DNA from: M55B129 sp034189085
GTDB lineage: Bacteria > Bacillota > Dethiobacteria > DTU022
Direction of reading: 5' to 3'
Assembly: GCA_034189085.1 (NCBI GenBank)
Contig: JAXHVH010000033.1
Span: 1 to 27,850 of the forward strand
Length of the DNA: 27,850 nucleotides
Part shown: positions 7,622 to 15,284 of the stretch, piece after piece
Numbering within the stretch: the stretch's first letter is position 1
Layout: every line of letters starts with the position of its first letter
Notes under the pieces: generated by a model
The model's database searches: none
The model's input: the letters and a program-made list of their open reading frames with translations, nothing else
Told to the model about the DNA's origin: nothing
Translations under genes and position numbers: made by a program

Positions 7622-9712
7622 ATGAAAAAGTACACCAGCGAAAATATTCGCAACGTTGCCCTGATTTCCCACGGCGGTGCCGGCAAGACTTCTCTTGCTG
7701 AAGCGCTGCTTTTTACATCGGGGGCAATTAACCGCCTGGGGAAAATTGAATCGGGTAACACAACGACCGATTATGACCCCGATGAAATTAGAAAGCAGGT
7801 AACCATCAATGTCGGCCTTGCCCCACTCGAATGGGACGGAGTTAAAATTAACTTGCTTGATACACCGGGCTATTTTGATTTTATCGGAGATGTTCTCGGT
7901 GCCTTAAGGGTGGCTGACAGCGTGATTACTGTTGTCTGTGCTGTATCCGGTGTTGAAGTGGGAACTGAGAAAGTATGGAGCTATGCCGATGAATTTAATC
8001 TGCCCCGATTTGTGGTGATCAATAAGTTGGACCGTGAGAATGCCAATTTTGAAGGCACTCTGGAACAGTTAAGAGATCATTTCGGTCTCAATGTAGCCCC
8101 TCTCCAGATGCCCATTGGTAAAGAAGCTGCATTCAAAGGGGTTGTCGATCTGATCGGCCAAAAGGCCCTGCTCTTTTCTGAAGAGGGCATGAAAGTTTCC
8201 GAGGAAGCCATTCCGGCGGAACTGGAAGCAGCGGCCGGAGAGATGCGCGAACGGCTTATTGAGGCTGTTGCCGAAGCAGATGATTCCCTGCTTGAAAAGT
8301 ATCTTGAAGGGGAAGGACTCAGTGATGAAGAGATTTACAGTGAGCTGCGCCAGGGAGTGCTGAATGGTAAAATTATTCCTGTTCTTTGTGCCGCTTCAAC
8401 GAAGAATTTTGGCTCGCAGCCTCTCCTGGATATCATTAAACGATTTTTACCATCCCCTCTCGATCAAAAAGAAATAAAGGGCTATTTACCCGGTAGCGAG
8501 GAGGAAGTGACCAGGAAAACCAGCCCTGATGAACCCCTGTCGGCGTTTGTTTTTAAAACCCTGGCAGACCCCTACGTCGGCCGGATTAATTACTTTCGTG
8601 TTTATTCCGGATCCATCAAGCCGGACAGCCAGATTTATAACTCAAGCAAAGAAACAGTGGAACGTTTCGGCCAGGTTTTCTCCATGAGAGGCAAAAATCA
8701 GCTGAACATGGACGAAATAGTTACAGGAGACATTGCCTGCGTAGCCAAGCTGCAGGAAACGGCAACTGGAGATACCCTCTGTGACCGTAGCAACCTTATT
8801 GTATTCCCGCAGCTCAATTTCCCCGAGCCGGTTATTTCCTTTGCCGTTGAACCGAAGACAAAAGGTGACGAAGAAAAAGTAAGTACCGGCCTGAGCAGGT
8901 TCCTGGAAGAAGATCCCACTTTTAAGCTGGAAAGACGGGCAGAAACCAAGCAGACAGTCATTTCCGGCCTTGGTGAACTTCACCTGGAGATTATCGTAAG
9001 CCGCCTTTCCCAGAAATTTGGGGTTGATGTTGACTTATTTACCCCCAAAATTCCCTACAAGGAAACTATCCGCAGTCAGGCCAAAGTGGAAGGTAAATAT
9101 AAAAAGCAGTCCGGAGGCAGGGGGCAATATGGGCATGTATTCCTGGAATTAGAACCGGCCGAAAGCGGACAGGGTTTGATCTTCGAAGATAAGATTTTCG
9201 GTGGATCTGTGCCTCGCCAGTATATCCCTGCCGTAGAAAAAGGAGTGCGGGAAGCAATGGAGGAGGGTGTGGTGGCCGGTTACCCGGTGGTCGATATAAT
9301 CGTCAGGCTGGTTGACGGTTCTTATCACACGGTTGATTCTTCTGAAATGGCTTTCAAAATTGCCGCTGCCCAGGCTTTTCGCAAGGGGATGGAACAGGCC
9401 GGAGCTATCCTGCTTGAACCGATTGTTGACGTTGAAGTGATTGTCCCGGAAACTTTTATGGGAGACATCATGGGTGATCTGAACAGTAAACGTGGCCGTA
9501 TCCAGGGGATGGAACCGGAAGGCGGTTTGCAAAAGATCAAGGCCCAGGTGCCCATGTCGGAGATGTTCAAATACTCCATTGACCTTAGATCGATGACTCA
9601 GGGACGGGGATTTTTTACCATGGCATTTTCACATTATGAAGAAGTTCCCGCGCAGGTTGCCGAACAGGTTATTACCGCTGCCAGAGCAGCCAGGGAAGAA
9701 GAATCTTCATAA
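7622..9712 (+). CDS. Elongation factor G-like translational GTPase (EF-G2 type)
   Basis: 696 residues with the five-domain architecture of EF-G. The G-domain has the P-loop GGAGKTS, DTPG at residue 80 and NKLD at residue 134. Domain IV (GGRGQYGHVFLELEP) and domain V (GDIMGDLNSKRGRIQGM) are both present. The P-loop sequence SHGGAGKTSLAEALLF differs from canonical FusA (AHIDAGKTT), and the gene does not sit with rpsL-rpsG-tuf. It is therefore likely the EF-G-like paralogue (FusA2 family) rather than the housekeeping translocase. The roles of such paralogues vary (auxiliary translocation, recycling, stress). ATG 7622 has GAGGAGG at good spacing. It has a separate leader and ends before a strong hairpin. 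Confidence 0.85.
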   Translation: MKKYTSENIRNVALISHGGAGKTSLAEALLFTSGAINRLGKIESGNTTTDYDPDEIRKQVTINVGLAPLEWDGVKINLLDTPGYFDFIGDVLGALRVADSVITVVCAVSGVEVGTEKVWSYADEFNLPRFVVINKLDRENANFEGTLEQLRDHFGLNVAPLQMPIGKEAAFKGVVDLIGQKALLFSEEGMKVSEEAIPAELEAAAGEMRERLIEAVAEADDSLLEKYLEGEGLSDEEIYSELRQGVLNGKIIPVLCAASTKNFGSQPLLDIIKRFLPSPLDQKEIKGYLPGSEEEVTRKTSPDEPLSAFVFKTLADPYVGRINYFRVYSGSIKPDSQIYNSSKETVERFGQVFSMRGKNQLNMDEIVTGDIACVAKLQETATGDTLCDRSNLIVFPQLNFPEPVISFAVEPKTKGDEEKVSTGLSRFLEEDPTFKLERRAETKQTVISGLGELHLEIIVSRLSQKFGVDVDLFTPKIPYKETIRSQAKVEGKYKKQSGGRGQYGHVFLELEPAESGQGLIFEDKIFGGSVPRQYIPAVEKGVREAMEEGVVAGYPVVDIIVRLVDGSYHTVDSSEMAFKIAAAQAFRKGMEQAGAILLEPIVDVEVIVPETFMGDIMGDLNSKRGRIQGMEPEGGLQKIKAQVPMSEMFKYSIDLRSMTQGRGFFTMAFSHYEEVPAQVAEQVITAARAAREEESS

Positions 9713-9736
9713 GTAATCAGAGAAATTAACATCATA

Positions 9737-9776
9737 CAGAACAGGAGGTTGCCCTAGCGGGCCGCCTCCTGTTCTG
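9737..9776. terminator. Shared terminator between convergent genes
   Basis: A 12-bp perfect stem (9737-9748 with 9765-9776) has a nested GCCC/GGGC stem at 9751-9762. It lies between the EF-G-like gene and the convergent ATP-grasp gene. The minus-strand stop codon (9754-9756) lies inside the hairpin. T-runs on either side are short, so efficiency is uncertain. Confidence 0.75.
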
Positions 9777-10974
9777 GTTTCACGAAGAAACGCCGGAGCC
9801 TCTTCAAAACCTTGCCCAGGATCAGGCGAGTGAAAGCAAAAAGCGGCTTGATATCATCGGCAGCCCATATGGCATGGGCTTTCCGATGGACAAACCATGG
9901 CTTTATAACCTGAGAGATAGTTAACTGATTTGTCCTGAGATAGCTAAAGACGCTGATTGCATCTTCGTAGGCATGCCAGAAAGCCCAGGGCAAATTTTCT
10001 GTCAGGTGTTTTTGCGGGAGAGGATCGCCGATCAGGTCCCGGTACATAACATAGGTAAATTCGATCCCGCATTTGTCAAAGAGGACATTAAGAGTGCTCA
10101 GGCGGGCATTGATTTCGATGAGATAGTATTTTTCGCTGCGTGGATCTTTTTTAAATTCAATTTCGCCGTAACCGCGGTAGCCAAGGCGCTCCATGTATTC
10201 TCTGCCCAGGGCGATCAAAGCAGGATCGTAGTACTGGTGGGTGAAGGTCGACGATCCGAAATTAATTGGGAACTGCCTCAGTTTCTGGGCACTGAAAGTA
10301 TGGGTTGCCTTTCCATAAGAGTCAATATAAGCATCAAAGACATACATGCAGTCATCAAAACCGGGGATTACCTCCTGGACCATCACTTCCAACCCACTTG
10401 TAGAGGCTGAATCTAATGCTTTCAAGAGTTGTTCCCGGCTGGCGATGTAAAGACATTTCTGGCGAAAAATCCTGACAAATTTATGAGAAAGGGCTGGTTT
10501 GATTATGCAGGGGTAGTTGATGTCCCTGGCGATCTGTGCAGTATCGCTGCCAGGCATTACTGTATAAGTTGTTGGCATGCGCAGCTGAAGATCGCGGGCC
10601 AGCTCACTGAGTCCTTTTTTATCTATTATTTTCTCAAGCAGCCCGGGGGCGAGAGCGGGAAACCGAAAATAAGAGTTCAGTTCCTCCGCGTAGCGTGAAA
10701 TCATAAGCGCATAATTGTCAGCGGTTGCCATCAAGACCGGCTTTAAGGCAAAGCCTTTGCCGAAGGATATTAAAAAAGCGGCCAGCTCTTTTTCATTCCG
10801 GTTGATGTCCGGGCAAAGCACTTTTTCAGTAACATACCGGGAAGAAAGAGCGTAGGCTGTTGGAAAATGATAATCCAAAGCATAAACCGGGACATCTCTC
10901 CTGCCCAGTGTGCGGATTGCTCCAAGGGCGGTGTAAAAATTGGCTCCAAGAATTACTGCCGGGACCTCTGCCAT
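9754..10974 (-). CDS. ATP-grasp ligase (predicted carboxylate-amine ligase, COG3919-like)
   Basis: 406 residues. An N-terminal Rossmann-like preATP-grasp domain (VILGANFYTALGAIRTLGRR) is followed by an ATP-grasp domain with PCIIKPA, VQEVIPGFDD, YGEIEFKKD and LIEINAR. E287 and N289 are probable Mg ligands. Family members activate a carboxylate as acyl-phosphate and join it to an amine; characterised relatives include D-aspartate ligase of enterococcal peptidoglycan. The tail is basic and amphipathic. ATG 10974 is chosen because AGAGAGG lies about 9 nt upstream; a TTG seven codons earlier is less likely. It is divergent from ddl, which hints at a cell-wall role, but the substrate is unknown. 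Confidence 0.8.
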   Translation of the reverse strand: MAEVPAVILGANFYTALGAIRTLGRRDVPVYALDYHFPTAYALSSRYVTEKVLCPDINRNEKELAAFLISFGKGFALKPVLMATADNYALMISRYAEELNSYFRFPALAPGLLEKIIDKKGLSELARDLQLRMPTTYTVMPGSDTAQIARDINYPCIIKPALSHKFVRIFRQKCLYIASREQLLKALDSASTSGLEVMVQEVIPGFDDCMYVFDAYIDSYGKATHTFSAQKLRQFPINFGSSTFTHQYYDPALIALGREYMERLGYRGYGEIEFKKDPRSEKYYLIEINARLSTLNVLFDKCGIEFTYVMYRDLIGDPLPQKHLTENLPWAFWHAYEDAISVFSYLRTNQLTISQVIKPWFVHRKAHAIWAADDIKPLFAFTRLILGKVLKRLRRFFVKPEQEAAR

Positions 10975-11131
10975 GTATACCAACCTCTCTTTCAATATCT
11001 CAATTTCAGCCTGACGGGAAAACCTCCTCCGTTTACCGGCAGATTGGTCTATAAAAAACCTGCAATCTAAACTTTATAGCTCCGGAAGTTTTTTTGCAAG
11101 CCCAGTTTTAAAGAGACGATTTCTTCCCATA

Positions 11132-11140
11132 TGTTATAAT
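11132..11140 (+). promoter_or_regulatory. Extended -10 promoter of ddl
   Basis: TGTTATAAT is an extended -10 (TGnTATAAT) located about 50 nt before the ddl start. No good -35 is seen, which is tolerated with an extended -10. Confidence 0.6.
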
Positions 11141-11191
11141 CGATATATCTGTCTTTTCGGAAAGAATGATTAAAGTGGAGTTGATCCAGGC

Positions 11192-12298
11192 ATGAAACGT
11201 AAAAGAGTGGCGGTAATATTCGGAGGCCGTTCAGGGGAACATGTAGTATCACTTCGCTCGGCGGCTTCCATCATGGATGCTATAGATAAAGATGCTTATG
11301 AAGTTATCCCCATCGGCATTACCAGGAAAGGCACCTGGCTGGCTGGCCCGGATGTCTGGTCAGCCCTCTGGGAGAGCCGTTCTTCCGAGCACTTAGCCCG
11401 TGCTGTACTTGTCACAGATCCGGCTGCGCCGGGTTTGTTGATCCAGAACGGCAGTTCTTCGGGGGAATGGATCTTTCAACGCCTGGATCTTGTTTTTCCC
11501 ATTTTGCACGGCACTTACGGTGAAGACGGGACGATTCAGGGACTGCTGGAGATGGCCGGTCTACCATATGTCGGTGCGGGAGTCCTTGCCTCAAGCGTTG
11601 CTATGGATAAAGCAGTAATGAAAATACTTTTTGAACATCACGCTTTACCGGTAGCCTCCTACCTTTATTTTAACCGTTCCCAGTGGAAAGAAGATCATTT
11701 ATACTGGCAGGAACGAATTGAAAAAGAGCTGGGTTATCCCTGTTTTGTAAAACCCGCCAATTTGGGGTCCAGCGTGGGTGTTAGCAAGATCCATGACGTT
11801 ACTGAGCTGACAGAGTCTGTTGAGGCAGCACTTTTATATGACGACAAAGTTGTTGTGGAAGCTTATGTTGAAGGGCGTGAGCTGGAGTGCAGTGTTCTTG
11901 GCGATATTAACCCTGTTGCCTCACGGCCGGGGGAGGTTGTCCCATGTAATGAATTTTATGATTATCGGGCTAAATATGTCGATGACCGCTCAGAATTGAT
12001 AATTCCTGTGGAACTGGAAGAGCAGATTGAAAAAAAGATCAGAGAATATTCGATCAAGGCCTTTCTGGCCGTGGAAGCAAGTGGACTGGCAAGAGTTGAC
12101 TTTTTCCTCCAGTCGCATCCTTACCGGCTTCTTATCAATGAGATCAATACAATGCCGGGATTTACCAGTATAAGCATGTATCCTAAATTATGGGAAGCAA
12201 GCGGTATCAAGTACTGCGAACTTATTGGCCGACTGCTCGAGATGGCTGAAGAACGTTTTAAACGCAAGCAATCCCTCCTCTTTGTGCCTCCTGAATAA
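11192..12298 (+). CDS. ddl: D-alanine--D-alanine ligase
   Basis: An ATP-grasp enzyme of 368 residues that makes the D-Ala-D-Ala dipeptide of peptidoglycan in the cytoplasm. The N-terminal IFGGRSGEHVVSLRSA keeps the first Glu of the usual EHEVS motif, but the second Glu is Val. CFVKPANLGSSVGVSK is the ATP-binding segment. EFYDYRAKY carries the tyrosine typical of D-Ala:D-Ala ligases rather than the VanA His-loop, so a D-Ala-D-Lac function is unlikely. LINEINTMPGFT supplies the Mg-binding Glu and Asn. The start is ATG 11192, with only a weak purine-rich SD (AGTGGAG) upstream. Confidence 0.95.
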   Translation: MKRKRVAVIFGGRSGEHVVSLRSAASIMDAIDKDAYEVIPIGITRKGTWLAGPDVWSALWESRSSEHLARAVLVTDPAAPGLLIQNGSSSGEWIFQRLDLVFPILHGTYGEDGTIQGLLEMAGLPYVGAGVLASSVAMDKAVMKILFEHHALPVASYLYFNRSQWKEDHLYWQERIEKELGYPCFVKPANLGSSVGVSKIHDVTELTESVEAALLYDDKVVVEAYVEGRELECSVLGDINPVASRPGEVVPCNEFYDYRAKYVDDRSELIIPVELEEQIEKKIREYSIKAFLAVEASGLARVDFFLQSHPYRLLINEINTMPGFTSISMYPKLWEASGIKYCELIGRLLEMAEERFKRKQSLLFVPPE

Positions 12299-12420
12299 TA
12301 TTATTTAACCAGGGAGCGGTCCAGCAAACCGGGCCTGGAGCATTGAGGAAGGAAATAAAAACGGTAATGTTGAAGTAATCAGGCAGTTTCCCGGTGGTTT
12401 TTTAGGTACCTGTTAGCGAG

Positions 12421-13074
12421 GTGATCACAATTACTGAGGAACAGCAGTCCCTTTTCGAAATCCTGAACAGTGACAGAGAAAATACTGATAATAATGCAGA
12501 TCCTGTAACCATGTTGCAAGAACTGGAAAAAACTTGCCTGGAATGCCAGAAATGCGACTTAAGAAAAGGTTGCCGTCAGGTAGTTTTTGGGGGGGGTGAT
12601 CCACAGGCTCGCCTTATGCTGGTCGGTGAAGCCCCCGGAGCAGATGAAGACAGGCTGGGCACTCCTTTTGTCGGCCGAGCCGGACAGCTTCTCGATCGCA
12701 TTCTCAAGGCAGCGGAAATTGACAGGGCTGATGTATACATAACAAACATTGCAAAATGCCGCCCGCCCGGCAATCGCCTTCCCCTTCAGCCGGAAGTCGA
12801 TGCCTGTCTGCCTCATCTATTCAAACAGCTGGAGCTAATCAATCCGGATATTGTGGTTTGCCTGGGAGCGCTGGCCACCCGGACATTAATTGATAAAAAG
12901 GCTTCTATCACCAGGATGCGTGGAACCTGGCATGAAAAAGATAAACGGCGTTACATAGCCACTTTTCATCCTGCTGCCCTGCTGCGTGATCCCAGTAAGA
13001 AAAAGCAAGTATGGGAAGATTTTAAAGAAATAACGCGTTATTACCACAGCCTGGGGGAGGTTCAGCGGGATTGA
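12421..13074 (+). CDS. Type-4 (Fe-S) uracil-DNA glycosylase
   Basis: About 217 residues. It removes uracil from DNA for base-excision repair. Motif A is GEAPGADED and motif B is HPAALLRDPSKK. Four cysteines match the family's [4Fe-4S] pattern: the CQKC pair, then AKC and DAC. The GTG at 12421 is a conventional start, but it lies within the sequence GAGGTGATC, a nine-base match to the 16S anti-SD. That SD would instead serve an ATT codon at 12430 with an 8-nt spacer. ATG 12511 would also preserve the catalytic domain. The stop is fused to the response regulator start (TGATG), so repair and signalling genes are co-transcribed. Confidence 0.92.
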   Translation: MITITEEQQSLFEILNSDRENTDNNADPVTMLQELEKTCLECQKCDLRKGCRQVVFGGGDPQARLMLVGEAPGADEDRLGTPFVGRAGQLLDRILKAAEIDRADVYITNIAKCRPPGNRLPLQPEVDACLPHLFKQLELINPDIVVCLGALATRTLIDKKASITRMRGTWHEKDKRRYIATFHPAALLRDPSKKKQVWEDFKEITRYYHSLGEVQRD

Positions 13075-13766
13075 TGAATAAAGATCTGGTTCTACTTGTT
13101 GACGATGAAAAAACACTGGTCAAAGCTCTTACCTTTAACCTGGAAAAAGAAGGTTTCAGTGTAGAGCAGGCTTATGATGGCGAGGAGGCCCTGCAAAAAG
13201 TTTTTACCCTTGCCCCGGATATCGTGGTCCTTGACCTGATGCTACCGGGCCTGGACGGATTCGAAGTATGCCGCCGCATTCGAAAAAAACTTGATGTGCC
13301 TATTATAATGCTTACTGCCAGGAGTGAGGATATTGACAAAGTTTTGGGCCTTGAACTGGGAGCGGATGATTATCTGACGAAACCTTTTAATTCAAGAGAA
13401 CTGGTCGCCCGCATCAAGGCTATTTTACGACGCAGTGCCGTTCGTAATGAAAGTGCCAAAAAATTGATCCAGATTGGTGATCTACAGGTAGATCTTCTCC
13501 AGCACCGGGTGCGTCTCAGTGATCAAGAAATAAGCCTCACTTCCAAAGAATTTGCCCTGCTCAGTTTTCTGGCAGCAAATGCCGGCAATGTTTATTCACG
13601 GGAGCAGCTTCTCGAACAGGTGTGGGGTTATGATTATTACGGTGATGTGCGGACTGTCGATGTGCACATCAGGCATCTCAGGGAAAAACTGGAAAGGGAT
13701 CCGGGCAACCCCGATTACATCCTGACTGTCTGGGGAACCGGTTACAAGATCAGGGAGGACCTGTGA
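13074..13766 (+). CDS. OmpR/PhoB-family response regulator
   Basis: 230 residues. The N-terminal receiver has the acidic pair DDE at residues 9-11, phospho-acceptor D54 (LDLMLPGLDG), the Thr of LTAR, and the Lys of TKPF. The C-terminal winged helix (about 130-230) ends with the usual VDVHIRHLREKLE and GTGYKI. It resembles the PhoP/ResD/WalR branch; a specific regulon cannot be assigned. ATG 13074 shares one base with the UDG stop. A TTG one codon earlier is also possible and is slightly better spaced from GGGGGAGG. The kinase follows with a TGATG junction. Confidence 0.94.
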   Translation: MNKDLVLLVDDEKTLVKALTFNLEKEGFSVEQAYDGEEALQKVFTLAPDIVVLDLMLPGLDGFEVCRRIRKKLDVPIIMLTARSEDIDKVLGLELGADDYLTKPFNSRELVARIKAILRRSAVRNESAKKLIQIGDLQVDLLQHRVRLSDQEISLTSKEFALLSFLAANAGNVYSREQLLEQVWGYDYYGDVRTVDVHIRHLREKLERDPGNPDYILTVWGTGYKIREDL

Positions 13767-15178
13767 TGGCCAGGTTTTACAGTATTCGTTTTCGCCTTAC
13801 CGCCACATTCCTGGCCATTATTCTGGCCGTGATGATTATTATCAGCCTCTTTTTATACAATACCCTTGAATATTATTATTTGAACAACCAGCGAGAAAGC
13901 CTTGAAATGTCCGGTTTTCTTGCTTCCGATTTTTTAGTCGGCCATCTCAGGGGGCAGATCGATTCAGTGAGACTGAGTACTCTTGCTGAAAATATGAGCC
14001 GGCAAGCTCAGGCAAGAGTTATTTTCACCAACCAGCAGGGAGTGGTGGTCGGAGATTCAATCCGGGTTGGCGGTTTGCTCAACCAGACCCTTGATCACGA
14101 GGACATCAGGAAAGCACTCACAGGAGAAACTAGCAGCAGTGTCAGCTACAGTGAAACTACTGGGTATCAGGTTATGCAGGTGTCCATTCCGGTCAAAGAC
14201 GAGAATGACAGCATCGTCGGCATAATTTTACTTTCTACTTCCCTGGAGGATTTATATAAAACCCTGGATGATATCCGTTCTTTTCTTCTCCTGGCCACTG
14301 TCCTGGCAATGGCTATAGTTGGAGGAGGGGCAGTGGCACTGGCCCACCGGTTCACCGGACCTCTTGAAGAACTGACTACGGCAGCCAGGAGAATGGCCGA
14401 GGGCAAACTCAACCAGCACATAGAGGTCTCTTCTGACGATGAAATTGGCAGGCTGGCCAATCAGTTCAACATCATGGCCAAACGGCTCGATTATTACACC
14501 AGCAATCTGAAAAAATTTGCTGCGGATGTGGCTCATGAAATACGCACACCGTTGACAACAATGAGCCTGCTGACAGGATTATTGAAAGAGCATGACATGG
14601 AGCCCCAGCAGCAAAAAGAATTTATCGAAGATCTGGATAATGAGCTTGAAAGATTGATTGCCCTGGTTAACGATCTGCTGACCCTGTCAAGGCTGGAAAA
14701 TAATCAGGTTGGGAAAGAGAGTATTTCTCTCAATGCTCTGCTGAGGGAAATGATCAGTGAGAACCAGTACCGTTTTGCCCGGGCTGGCCTTGAGCTGAAC
14801 GGCGAAGCGCCTGACGAGGAATTAATCGTGCACGCTACCACCCTGCAGCTGCGCCAGGTAATCGGTAATTTACTGGATAATGCCTTAAACTACACGGCAC
14901 CGGGCGGCACCATCAGAGTACTGCTTTATAAAAAAGACAAGGAAGCAGTTGTTGCAGTGGAAGACACAGGATGTGGTATACCGGAAGAAGACGTTGATTA
15001 TATATTTGAGCGGTTTTTCCGCGTGGATCGGGCTCGTTCCCGGGAAGCCGGCGGCACCGGTTTGGGGCTGGCTATAGTGAGTGAAATCATAGCCAAGCAT
15101 GAAGGGCGAGTCTGGGTGGAAAGCGAAGAAGGGGTTGGCAGCCGTTTCTATTTTGCTTTGCCTCTTGCTGAAGAATAA
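13766..15178 (+). CDS. Membrane sensor histidine kinase
   Basis: 470 residues, partner of the preceding regulator. TM1 spans about residues 10-30. A roughly 130-residue extracytoplasmic sensor follows (possibly PAS/dCache-like; not recognised), then TM2 (LLLATVLAMAIVGGGAVAL) and a HAMP linker. The HisKA domain has FAADVAHEIRTP with phospho-His H257. The HATPase_c domain has N box NLLDNALNYT, G1 DTGCGI, F box FERFFRVD and G2 GGTGLGLAIV. ATG 13766 follows GGGAGGA with 8-nt spacing and overlaps the regulator stop. The architecture matches PhoR/ResE/WalK-type kinases. The signal is unknown. Confidence 0.94.
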   Translation: MARFYSIRFRLTATFLAIILAVMIIISLFLYNTLEYYYLNNQRESLEMSGFLASDFLVGHLRGQIDSVRLSTLAENMSRQAQARVIFTNQQGVVVGDSIRVGGLLNQTLDHEDIRKALTGETSSSVSYSETTGYQVMQVSIPVKDENDSIVGIILLSTSLEDLYKTLDDIRSFLLLATVLAMAIVGGGAVALAHRFTGPLEELTTAARRMAEGKLNQHIEVSSDDEIGRLANQFNIMAKRLDYYTSNLKKFAADVAHEIRTPLTTMSLLTGLLKEHDMEPQQQKEFIEDLDNELERLIALVNDLLTLSRLENNQVGKESISLNALLREMISENQYRFARAGLELNGEAPDEELIVHATTLQLRQVIGNLLDNALNYTAPGGTIRVLLYKKDKEAVVAVEDTGCGIPEEDVDYIFERFFRVDRARSREAGGTGLGLAIVSEIIAKHEGRVWVESEEGVGSRFYFALPLAEE

Positions 15179-15237
15179 ACTTGTTAGAAAATCTTAACCG
15201 TTTTTTAAAGTGTATGCAATAAATTGAGGTTTTGTTG

Positions 15238-15246
15238 TGATAGAAT
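15238..15246 (+). promoter_or_regulatory. Possible extended -10 promoter of the GerMN gene
   Basis: TGATAGAAT (TGn plus TAGAAT) lies 39 nt before the chosen start of the propeller/GerMN gene and 60 nt after the kinase stop. No -35 is evident at 17 nt. Confidence 0.4.
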
Positions 15247-15284
15247 TGTTACACTCTGGCTTTATAGCCCGGAGGTGTTGGGAT

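Noticed and set aside
12299..12420. Possible terminator after ddl (CCAGG...CCTGG pairing)
   Set aside because: The stem is interrupted by mismatches and no T-run follows, so readthrough cannot be excluded and no call is made.
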